From an uncultured Alphaproteobacteria bacterium (GTDB lineage: Bacteria; Pseudomonadota; Alphaproteobacteria; Rs-D84), in NCBI GenBank assembly GCA_937900435.1, contig CALCEG010000120.1, forward strand, positions 1-5,035: a DNA stretch of 5,035 nt, written 5' to 3'. Below, one piece after another: positions 1 to 5,035 of this stretch (position 1 is its first letter; every line of letters starts with the position of its first letter). Made by a program: the position numbers and the translations under genes. Under the pieces are notes generated by a model. The model worked only from the letters and a program-made list of their open reading frames with translations, did no database searches and had not been told where the DNA came from.

Positions 1-58
1 TTATTTGCAGCAAGGTGGTGAATTGCCAATGATGCGAAAGATTTTGAAGCGGTGTTAA
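1..58 (+). CDS. C-terminal end of an upstream gene (partial)
   Basis: Reading from base 2, an open frame of 18 codons ends at TAA (56-58) and encodes YLQQGGELPMMRKILKRC. The other two forward frames hit stops within this stretch. Both leucines are TTG, as in the rest of the window, and the tail is basic. An open frame this short is quite likely by chance, so the call rests mainly on context: no other start or stop explains the stretch and the genes are tightly packed on this strand. I do not recognise the product. The stop lies 78 nt upstream of the DsbA-like gene, and no hairpin terminator is visible between them, so the two could be cotranscribed. Confidence 0.35.
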   Translation, partial: YLQQGGELPMMRKILKRC

Positions 59-136
59 TTTTTATGTATTTAGTTCTTGCGATTTTTTTTTATTTTGTTA
101 TCGTATGCTTAGTTCAACATAAGAAGGAGAAAAATC

Positions 137-961
137 ATGACGTTGACAATTTTAGTACTTGTTTTAGGTGCGGCGTTGTTCTTGTTCGGTGGTGCGTTGC
201 TGAATAGTGGCGACAAAAAATCGACAGATGGCGCAAAATTTACAAAACACTTAATCAAATTGATTGCTGTTTTGTTGTTGGCTGGCAGTGTTTGCCGCTT
301 GTATGTTCCATATTATCTGACAGATGTTAATCCTGGTATCGTTCAAGAAATGGTCGAAGGTTTGCAGAAAAAACAACAAGAAGATAAAAATAAATCGATT
401 CGCAAATATGTTCGCGAAAGTGCTGCAGAAATGATTGAAAATGCACCTGTCTTGGGTAACAGAGATGCAGAAAAAACAATCTTTGTTTGGACAGCGGCTT
501 CATGCGGTTATTGCCGTCGTGTACATGGTGAATTGGAACGCGTATTGGCAGAACGTGATGACGTGAAAGTCGTTGTTAAAAACTTCTCGATTCATGGTGT
601 AATGTCTGATGCGCCAGCGCGTGCAATGATTGCTGCTAAAATCCAAGATGCGGACAAGGCTGCAAAATTGGTTGATATGATTATGACACGCGAATATCGT
701 CCAGAAGAAAAAATCAATGATCAAGAAAAATTGGCGGCTGCGATTGAAAAGAATGTTATGAAATTTGCAGAAGAAGCTGGTTTAGATACTGCGAAATTGA
801 AGGAAGATATGAAAGGCGAAGTTGTTGCGCGCGAATTGGCACAGGTTCGTGATTTGGCACAACGCTTTGAAATCACAGGAACACCATTCTTGATTATTGG
901 CGAAGAAGCGTTCCCAGGTGCACTTCCAGCAGAATCAATTAAAGCTGCATTGGATAAATAA
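137..961 (+). CDS. DsbA-family thiol:disulfide oxidoreductase, membrane-anchored
   Basis: 274 residues with a DsbA-like thioredoxin fold, expected to catalyse disulfide bond formation or exchange in the periplasm. Seen: a CGYC active site at residues 123-126, after a hydrophobic strand (FVWTA), and a TGTP motif at 247-250 that supplies the cis-proline opposite the active site. The residues between are helical, as in the DsbA insertion. The N-terminus has two hydrophobic segments (about 3-22 and 40-57) separated by a lysine-rich loop. By the positive-inside rule the loop is cytoplasmic and the catalytic domain periplasmic. A third cysteine (Cys53) lies near the periplasmic end of the second segment. 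The start is well supported: AGAAGGAG at 122-129 is 7 nt from the ATG. No convincing promoter is seen in the 78-nt gap upstream. The family is clear, but whether it acts as an oxidase or an isomerase/reductase cannot be told from sequence alone. Confidence 0.9.
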   Translation: MTLTILVLVLGAALFLFGGALLNSGDKKSTDGAKFTKHLIKLIAVLLLAGSVCRLYVPYYLTDVNPGIVQEMVEGLQKKQQEDKNKSIRKYVRESAAEMIENAPVLGNRDAEKTIFVWTAASCGYCRRVHGELERVLAERDDVKVVVKNFSIHGVMSDAPARAMIAAKIQDADKAAKLVDMIMTREYRPEEKINDQEKLAAAIEKNVMKFAEEAGLDTAKLKEDMKGEVVARELAQVRDLAQRFEITGTPFLIIGEEAFPGALPAESIKAALDK

Positions 962-978
962 TAATATGGACTTTGTAA

Positions 979-1006
979 AAAAAATCCCCCGGTCGGGGGA
1001 TTTTTT
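979..1006 (+). terminator. Rho-independent terminator after the DsbA-like gene
   Basis: A perfect 12-bp stem is formed by A6-T-C5 (979-990) and G5-A-T6 (995-1006), closed by a GGTC tetraloop. It sits 17 nt after the stop codon. The GC core followed by six T residues is a classic intrinsic terminator. Because the left arm starts with an A-run, it could also work on the opposite strand. It separates the DsbA-like gene from the lipoprotein gene, which has its own promoter. Confidence 0.92.
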
Positions 1007-1021
1007 GTTGAATGTTTTTGC

Positions 1022-1050
1022 TTTACTAAATATTAAAAAAATCGTATAAT
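1022..1050 (+). promoter_or_regulatory. Promoter of the OmpA-like lipoprotein gene
   Basis: A consensus -10 TATAAT lies at 1045-1050 with a -35-like TTTACT at 1022-1027 and a 17-nt spacer. The element lies between the upstream terminator and the lipoprotein start. A transcript starting near 1057 would have a short leader of about 27 nt. Confidence 0.7.
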
Positions 1051-1083
1051 AATAAAGATTAAAAGAAAAAGAAGGGAATGATT

Positions 1084-2658
1084 ATGAAAACAGCAGTCTG
1101 TGTGTCTCAGAAAAAGTTGAGGTCTGTCGCCTTGGTCAGCTTGGTTAGTGTGCTGGCCGCGTGTGCGCGTTCGAATGAGCCTGTTATGGTACAGGATTTT
1201 TCAACGCCGACTGTTGATTATATCGAATCGCTGGATGTTTATTCTGCACCGCATAAAGATTCTTTTTTGAATCAGTTGGCGATGAATTATCGTTCTTATG
1301 CAATATATAATGCGCGTACCAGTGGTTACCCAGATATTGGCGAACTGTTCGCGAACAAGGCGGTCGCTGCATTTAGTGGTGAAGTTCCTTTCCCTGAATC
1401 GCCGGAAAATTGGATTGTTGATGATGAACAGATGGCATTTAATTTAAACAGTGCATACAATGAATTGGTGGAATACTTGAATGCGGATGCGTTGCAATCA
1501 AGCCCTGATTTAATGGCGGAATTACAGGCCAAATTTGATTGCTGGCTGTCTGCAAGCGCAAGTGGACAAATTGAAACCGCAAATCAGTGTCAGGACCGTT
1601 TTGCCAAGGCATTGGATGTTTTGAAAAATTGTGGTTCAACAACGACTGTTGTTAATGGCGAAGTGGTCGAAGAAAAAACTTGTTTCGCCAAGGTACACGA
1701 TACAAAACAAGAACCCCAGCAAGTTGCCCAGACTTATTATCCTGATACTTATTCTATGAATTCTGTGCGCAGTTCATCGCGTCCGCGTGAAGGTGTGATT
1801 GTTGTAAATAATGTCAATGTGCCACAACATTTGATTAATCCAGAACCAGTGCGTCCATTGGTCTTTAATCAAAATATCTTTGGTGGGGATAAAACGGTTA
1901 CGAAAAGCGCGACGGATAATAGTGTAAGTGATAGTAATAACTCGTTGTCTGTTCAGACGTGTCCAAATGGTGCTGCTGATTGTCCTGTTCAGCCAGTTAC
2001 AGAGGCGCCTTCGTTTATGATCAGTGTCGCCGAAAAAGATGCGCCTGTTCAAGAAGAAATCCCAATGTTGGAGGAAGAATTGGTTTCGCGCGCAGAGTTT
2101 ATCGATATGATGATGGCAATGCGTGCAGAATTGCAGGCGATAAATGACAGATTGGATAAGTTGCAGGCAGTGGCTGGTGAAAAAACAATGATAAAAGTTC
2201 AACAGATTCCGCTGGAACCAACGCAACATATTATGGAAGAGATTTTTGAAGTTCGATTCGATTTTAACAAGGCAACAATAAAACCAGAATATCAGGAATT
2301 AATCAAAAAATTGGCAACGGCAACGCAGGAAAATAAAAATATAAAAGTTTCTGTTGTTGGTCATACTGATACCGCAGGGTCCAGCAATTATAATTATGCA
2401 TTAGGTGGCAGACGTGCCGAAGCAGTACAAAAAATGCTGATAAAGTACGGAATCCCAGCCAGCCAGATTGTTGCTGTGTCTGCAGGTGAAGAAGACTTGG
2501 CTGTGCCGACCCCAGACAACACACCAAATGCAGCGAATCGTCGTGTGCGTGTGGTCAAAGAAATTCACTATACCGAAGAACCAAAACCTGTGCCAATGGC
2601 AATAGAGGTGGAAGAGTATTCTGTGGAATCGTGCGGTGATTATGGGTGTGAACAATAA
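1084..2658 (+). CDS. OmpA/Pal-like peptidoglycan-binding lipoprotein
   Basis: 524 residues from the preferred start at 1084. An in-frame ATG at 1078 is less likely, because GAAGGG (1071-1076) is only 1 nt from it but 7 nt from 1084. Residues 1-26 are a lipoprotein signal peptide (basic n-region with K10, K11 and R13) ending in the lipobox LAAC, with Cys27 the lipidated residue. An N-terminal helical domain (about 45-190) contains FDCW, with Cys153 and Cys169; this recalls OmpA-family lipoproteins of Alphaproteobacteria. A low-complexity Ser/Asn/Pro-rich linker (about 220-325) follows, then a probable coiled coil (about 328-363). The C-terminal OmpA domain (about 385-495) has GHTD and a Pal-like ALGGRRAEAV segment, plus NRRV at 485-488. 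Asp429 and Arg444 have the 15-residue spacing of the diaminopimelate-binding pair in OmpA/Pal. Expected role: tethering the outer membrane to peptidoglycan. Eight further cysteines occur in the mature protein. It is much longer than Pal, and I see no tol genes nearby, so no symbol is given. Confidence 0.9.
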   Translation: MKTAVCVSQKKLRSVALVSLVSVLAACARSNEPVMVQDFSTPTVDYIESLDVYSAPHKDSFLNQLAMNYRSYAIYNARTSGYPDIGELFANKAVAAFSGEVPFPESPENWIVDDEQMAFNLNSAYNELVEYLNADALQSSPDLMAELQAKFDCWLSASASGQIETANQCQDRFAKALDVLKNCGSTTTVVNGEVVEEKTCFAKVHDTKQEPQQVAQTYYPDTYSMNSVRSSSRPREGVIVVNNVNVPQHLINPEPVRPLVFNQNIFGGDKTVTKSATDNSVSDSNNSLSVQTCPNGAADCPVQPVTEAPSFMISVAEKDAPVQEEIPMLEEELVSRAEFIDMMMAMRAELQAINDRLDKLQAVAGEKTMIKVQQIPLEPTQHIMEEIFEVRFDFNKATIKPEYQELIKKLATATQENKNIKVSVVGHTDTAGSSNYNYALGGRRAEAVQKMLIKYGIPASQIVAVSAGEEDLAVPTPDNTPNAANRRVRVVKEIHYTEEPKPVPMAIEVEEYSVESCGDYGCEQ

Positions 2659-2663
2659 AATAC

Positions 2664-2692
2664 TTGACAAAATATTTTTGTTAGTGTATGTT
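2664..2692 (+). promoter_or_regulatory. Strong promoter upstream of the 47-codon ORF
   Basis: A perfect -35 TTGACA (2664-2669) is followed, after 17 nt, by the -10 TATGTT (2687-2692). The -35 begins only 6 nt after the lipoprotein stop codon. Transcription would start near 2699 and give a leader of about 35 nt before the ATG at 2734. It is the best -35 match of any promoter I found in the window. Confidence 0.7.
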
Positions 2693-2733
2693 TTGTTCGT
2701 GTCAGAGAGATGTTTTTAAAAGAGGCATTTAAA

Positions 2734-2877
2734 ATGACTGATATGGTAAGTAAATTTAATATTGGTGTCGAAAATTTGAATTCTTTGTCCGCAAACAGGA
2801 CAGCGAATTTGAAAAAAGGCATGGAAACAATAGATTTGGCAAAAATCTTTGGTAAGCGCGGTGTTACATGCGGTTAA
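2734..2877 (+). CDS. Small protein of unknown function (47 aa)
   Basis: The frame encodes 47 residues, beginning MTDMVSKFNIGVENL and ending FGKRGVTCG, then TAA. I recognise no family. Three points favour a real gene: a near-consensus promoter just upstream; AGAGG (2721-2725) 8 nt from the ATG; and coding-like base use, with all four leucines TTG as in the neighbours. The peptide is polar, with a net charge of about +3, no signal peptide, no membrane segment, and a single cysteine next to the last residue. It could be a short helical cytosolic protein. An in-frame ATG at 2710 would add eight residues (MFLKEAFK), but its ribosome binding site is too close. It sits directly ahead of clpP and may be a regulator, adaptor or protease substrate, but nothing in the sequence shows which. 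The transcript may instead be a noncoding RNA that happens to hold an open frame. Confidence 0.6.
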   Translation: MTDMVSKFNIGVENLNSLSANRTANLKKGMETIDLAKIFGKRGVTCG

Positions 2878-2896
2878 TTTCTTAGAGTGCATGTAA
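2864..2896 (+). repeat. Inverted repeat spanning the end of the small ORF
   Basis: TTACATGC (2864-2871) and GCATGTAA (2889-2896) are perfect 8-bp inverted arms around a 17-nt loop that contains the stop codon. No T-run follows at once, so it is not a standard intrinsic terminator. It could be an mRNA 3'-end stabilising hairpin or a protein-binding site. Confidence 0.5.
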
Positions 2897-2899
2897 AAC

Positions 2900-2952
2900 G
2901 GCAAAAATATTAAGGCGAAAATTCATTTTTTATGGGTTTTTGTCTTTTTTTT
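2900..2952 (+). terminator. Possible weak terminator before the clpP promoter
   Basis: GGCAAAAA (2900-2907) can pair with TTTTTGTC (2937-2944) with one G-U pair, and eight T residues (2945-2952) follow directly. The stem is AT-rich and the loop is 29 nt, so it would be weak. The position, after the small ORF and before the clpP promoter, is where a terminator would be expected. T-rich DNA makes chance pairing likely. Confidence 0.3.
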
Positions 2953-2970
2953 ATGATTTTTGTATCTTAT

Positions 2971-2980
2971 ATTCGCGAAT
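2971..2980. promoter_or_regulatory. Palindrome ATTCGCGAAT in the clpP promoter
   Basis: A perfect 10-bp palindrome overlaps the place where the -35 hexamer should be (2972-2977, with a 17-nt spacer to the -10). The flanking bases do not extend the symmetry. It could be an operator for a dimeric regulator of clpPX, but it could also be chance. No second copy was noticed in the window. Confidence 0.3.
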
Positions 2981-2991
2981 CGGATTTTTTG

Positions 2992-3000
2992 TGGTATAAT
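2992..3000 (+). promoter_or_regulatory. Extended -10 promoter of clpPX
   Basis: TATAAT (2995-3000) is preceded by TGG (2992-2994), giving an extended -10 element that can work without a good -35; the sequence at the -35 position, TTCGCG, is poor. The expected start near 3007 leaves a leader of about 23 nt. No CTTGAA-type heat-shock -35 or matching CCCCAT -10 is seen, so this looks like a housekeeping sigma factor promoter. Confidence 0.7.
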
Positions 3001-3029
3001 TTCTTAGATAAATAAAGGGGTTTTGTATT

Positions 3030-3611
3030 ATGGCTTTGATTCCAATGGTTATAGAAGAGTCACCACGCGGTGAACGCTCGTTTGATATTTATTCGCGCTT
3101 GTTGCGTGATCGTATCGTTATGATTAATGGTGAAATTGAACCGACAATGGCAAATAGCATCGTTGCACAATTATTGTTTTTAGAATCTGAAAATCCAAAT
3201 GCGGATATTTCTGTATATATCAACAGTCCTGGGGGCGATGTGTCTGCGGGATGGGCAATTATGGATACTATGCAGTATATCAAGGCGCCAGTATCAACGA
3301 TTGGTATGGGGCTGGTTGCGTCAATGGGGTCTGTTCTGTTAGCGGCAGGTAAGAAAGGCAAAAGATTTGTGTTGCCAAACACTCAAATTATGATTCATCA
3401 ACCACTTGCTGGCGCGCGTGGGCAGATTACTGATATGGAAATTCAAATGAATCAGTATCAAAAAAACAAGAAAATGTTAATCAAACAAATGGCCGAATTT
3501 ACGGGACGCAAAGAAAAAGAATTGTTCGATGCAATGGAACGTGATAACTGGATGAATCCGGCAGAGGCTAAAAAGTTTGGCTTAATTGATGATATTTTGG
3601 AACGTAAATAA
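3030..3611 (+). CDS. clpP: ATP-dependent Clp protease proteolytic subunit ClpP
   Basis: 193 residues, the usual ClpP length with a short N-terminus. ClpP is a cytoplasmic serine protease that forms a barrel of two heptameric rings and degrades proteins delivered by an AAA+ unfoldase, here presumably ClpX. The catalytic triad is intact: Ser98 in VASMGS, His123 in MIHQPL, and Asp172 in MERDNW. The glycine-rich SPGGD (66-70) of the substrate-binding/oxyanion region is present. The tail GLIDDILERK is typical of the family. AAAGGGG (3014-3020) lies 9 nt before the ATG. It forms an operon with clpX, whose start is 23 nt downstream with no promoter or terminator between. The trigger factor gene tig, often upstream in Proteobacteria, is not here; a small ORF occupies that place. 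Confidence 0.98.
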   Translation: MALIPMVIEESPRGERSFDIYSRLLRDRIVMINGEIEPTMANSIVAQLLFLESENPNADISVYINSPGGDVSAGWAIMDTMQYIKAPVSTIGMGLVASMGSVLLAAGKKGKRFVLPNTQIMIHQPLAGARGQITDMEIQMNQYQKNKKMLIKQMAEFTGRKEKELFDAMERDNWMNPAEAKKFGLIDDILERK

Positions 3612-3634
3612 TTTCCACCATAGGAAGTATAGAA

Positions 3635-4894
3635 ATGAGTGATGATAATACACCAAAAACAGAAAACAATCAGCAGTTTTGTAGTTTCTGTGGCAAGGCT
3701 GTTTATGAAGTGAAAAAATTGGTCAGTGGGCGTAATGTTTGCATTTGTGATGAATGTATAAACTTGTGCAATGATATTATGGCCGAAGATAACAAGCACG
3801 ATGTCGTGAAAGAGGCTGTGAAATTGCCAACGCCGTCCAAGATTTGTAATTTCTTGAACGAATATATAATCGGGCAAGATACAGCAAAACGGACGTTGTC
3901 GGTGGCGGTTTATAATCATTATAAACGTCATTTGATGGCTGAAAACACCAAGGTTGAAATTCAAAAGTCTAATGTGTTGTTGATTGGGTCAACTGGTACA
4001 GGTAAAACCTTGTTCGCCCAGACATTGGCACGAATACTGGATGTGCCATTTGCGGTGGCTGATGCGACAACTTTGACCGAAGCGGGCTATGTCGGCGATG
4101 ACGTGGAAAGTGTCTTGACGCGTTTGTTGCAAAATGCGAATTTTGATGTGGAACGTGCCAGTCGTGGAATTATTTATATTGACGAAATCGACAAAATTTC
4201 GCGTAAATCTGAAAATCCATCCTTGACGCGTGATGTTTCGGGTGAAGGTGTACAACAGGCATTGTTGAAATTAATCGAAGGTACTGTTGCAAATGTTCCA
4301 GCAGGTGGGGCAGGGCGCAAGCACCCGGGTGAAGCCACAGTTCAACTGGATACCAGCAAGATTTTATTTATCTGTGGTGGGGCGTTTGATGGATTAAACA
4401 AGATTATCGGTAATCGTACGGCACAAAGACGTGGAATTGGCTTTGGTGCGTTTGTTGAATCCGAAGAAGAACGTAAAAATAAAAACTTTTTGCAGGACGT
4501 AGAACCAGAAGATTTGGTTAAGTTCGGTATTATCCCAGAATTGGTTGGTCGATTGCCTGTTATCACAACGTTACAGGAACTGGATGAAGATGCGTTAGTA
4601 AAGATACTTACAGAACCCAAGAATGCGATTGTAAAACAGTTTGCGGCGATGTTGGATATGGACAATGTAAATTTGAATATTACCGATGACGGTTTGCGTG
4701 AAATTGCGAAAATGGCGGTTGCGCGCAAGACTGGGGCGCGTGGTTTGCGTAGTATCTTGGAACGCGTATTGATGCAACCGATGTTTGATGCACCAGATAA
4801 AGAAGACTTGGCGGAGATTGTAATCGATGCGGATGTTGTCAAAGGAACAAAACCAGCAATAGAAATTATGAAAGAAAATAAAAAAGTTGCATAA
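3635..4894 (+). CDS. clpX: ATP-dependent Clp protease ATPase subunit ClpX
   Basis: 419 residues, a normal ClpX length. ClpX is a hexameric AAA+ unfoldase that recognises tagged or native substrates and threads them into ClpP. Motifs in order: the N-terminal zinc-binding domain with Cys16, Cys19, Cys38 and Cys41; Walker A GSTGTGKT (118-125); pore-1 loop GYVG (151-154); Walker B ending Asp183-Glu184 in YIDEIDK; RKH loop (228-230); ClpP-docking IGF (268-270); Arg306 in VGRLP, at the arginine-finger position; and sensor-2 GARGLR (367-372). AGGAAG (3622-3627) is 7 nt from the ATG. Oddities: Walker A has Ser where GPTG is usual, and the segment before RKH reads PAGGAG, one residue longer than the PPQGG of E. 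coli ClpX. All functional residues are present, so the protein should be active. lon, often next in Proteobacteria, does not follow directly. Confidence 0.98.
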   Translation: MSDDNTPKTENNQQFCSFCGKAVYEVKKLVSGRNVCICDECINLCNDIMAEDNKHDVVKEAVKLPTPSKICNFLNEYIIGQDTAKRTLSVAVYNHYKRHLMAENTKVEIQKSNVLLIGSTGTGKTLFAQTLARILDVPFAVADATTLTEAGYVGDDVESVLTRLLQNANFDVERASRGIIYIDEIDKISRKSENPSLTRDVSGEGVQQALLKLIEGTVANVPAGGAGRKHPGEATVQLDTSKILFICGGAFDGLNKIIGNRTAQRRGIGFGAFVESEEERKNKNFLQDVEPEDLVKFGIIPELVGRLPVITTLQELDEDALVKILTEPKNAIVKQFAAMLDMDNVNLNITDDGLREIAKMAVARKTGARGLRSILERVLMQPMFDAPDKEDLAEIVIDADVVKGTKPAIEIMKENKKVA

Positions 4895-4898
4895 AAAT

Positions 4899-4922
4899 AC
4901 CGCCCAAATGGGTGGTTTTTTT
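4899..4922 (+). terminator. Rho-independent terminator of clpPX
   Basis: ACCGCCC (4899-4905) pairs with GGGTGGT (4910-4916) with one G-U pair, around the loop AAAT. A run of seven T residues (4916-4922) follows. It starts 4 nt after the clpX stop codon and closes the operon. Confidence 0.88.
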
Positions 4923-4926
4923 GTAT

Positions 4927-4954
4927 TTGCTTATATTCCTGTATATGATATAAT
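4927..4954 (+). promoter_or_regulatory. Promoter of the last, truncated gene
   Basis: TATAAT (4949-4954) is preceded by TGA (4946-4948), an extended -10 like that of clpP. A weak -35 candidate, TTGCTT, lies at 4927-4932 with a 16-nt spacer. The element lies just after the clpPX terminator, and the next start codon is about 24 nt further on. Confidence 0.65.
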
Positions 4955-4978
4955 GTTTCTGTATGTTGAGGGATTTAT

Positions 4979-5035
4979 ATGAGGACTAAATTTGGGTTAG
5001 TGTTTGTTTTTGCTATGTTTTTGCCCCTCCCCCCC
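4979..5035 (+). CDS. N-terminus of a probable exported protein (partial)
   Basis: Nineteen codons remain before the window ends, encoding MRTKFGLVFVFAMFLPLPP. Two basic residues (Arg2, Lys4) followed by a run of hydrophobic residues resemble the start of a Sec signal peptide, so the product is probably secreted or membrane-bound. TGAGGG (4967-4972) lies 6 nt before the ATG and a promoter lies just upstream, so the start is well supported. The last four codons (CCC CTC CCC CCC) are unlike the AT-rich codon use of the rest of the window and may be unreliable sequence. The product cannot be identified. Confidence 0.65.
   Translation, partial: MRTKFGLVFVFAMFLPLPP

Noticed and set aside
77..109. 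Promoter for the DsbA-like gene (TTGCGA at 77, TATGCT at 104)
   Set aside because: The spacer would be 21 nt and both hexamers are poor matches; not strong enough to list.
64..207. 47-codon frame starting ATG at 64 with a hydrophobic first half (MYLVLAIFFYFVIVC)
   Set aside because: It has no ribosome binding site, runs 71 bases into the well-supported DsbA-like gene in another frame, and its hydrophobicity follows from T-rich DNA.
1774..2229. 151-codon frame on the minus strand inside the lipoprotein gene
   Set aside because: It lies wholly within a strongly supported gene; the translation is rich in Trp, His, Arg and Ile with no family motif, as expected of an antisense shadow.
2640..2904. 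Two minus-strand frames (60 and 62 codons) opposite the small ORF
   Set aside because: The plus strand has a promoter, ribosome binding site and matching codon use; the minus frames have none, and their Phe- and Cys-rich translations look like shadows.
2941..3029. Heat-shock (sigma-32 type) promoter for clpPX
   Set aside because: No CTTGAA-like -35 with a CCCCAT-like -10 is found; the visible element is an extended -10 TATAAT.
3458..3964. 168-codon minus-strand frame across the clpP-clpX junction
   Set aside because: It is antisense to two unmistakable genes, has no recognisable domain, and its composition looks like a reverse complement of coding sequence.
4342..4842. 166-codon minus-strand frame inside clpX
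   Set aside because: It is Ser/Ile/Asn-rich and antisense to the conserved ClpX C-terminal half, with no convincing start signal.
1..5035. CRISPR arrays, insertion sequences, tRNA or rRNA genes, phage or defence genes
   Set aside because: No regularly spaced direct repeats, transposase motifs, cloverleaf-like elements or recognisable defence domains were seen on either strand.

Overview
The window is AT-rich and densely coded, with every complete gene on the + strand. It looks like a Gram-negative chromosome segment. It holds a membrane-anchored DsbA-type thiol oxidoreductase, a lipobox-bearing OmpA/Pal-like lipoprotein, and a standard clpP-clpX pair. The N-terminal part of the lipoprotein has an F-D-C-W segment followed 16 residues later by a second Cys. 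That recalls OmpA-family lipoproteins of Alphaproteobacteria, so I lean to an AT-rich alphaproteobacterium; this is inference from memory, not a search. Leucine is mostly TTG and every complete gene ends in TAA.

Layout. 1-58: probable last codons of an upstream gene. 137-961: DsbA-like protein with two N-terminal membrane segments, closed by a strong hairpin terminator (979-1006). 1022-1050: promoter for the next gene. 1084-2658: lipoprotein with a C-terminal peptidoglycan-binding OmpA domain. 2664-2692: near-consensus promoter driving a 47-codon small ORF (2734-2877) with a good ribosome binding site. 2878-3029: T-rich spacer with a hairpin, a perfect palindrome and an extended -10 promoter. 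3030-3611 and 3635-4894: clpP and clpX, 23 nt apart, ending in a terminator (4899-4922). 4946-5035: a new promoter and the first 19 codons of a probable exported protein, running into a C-rich end.

Two themes stand out. The first is envelope biology: a disulfide oxidoreductase lies next to a lipoprotein whose mature form carries eight cysteines besides the lipidated one, so the lipoprotein may be a substrate. The second is cytoplasmic proteolysis: ClpX unfolds substrates and feeds them to ClpP. Both proteins keep all the catalytic and docking motifs I looked for, although ClpX has an unusual RKH-loop region.

No mobile element, CRISPR array, tRNA or rRNA is visible. The least explained item is the small ORF between the lipoprotein and clpP.
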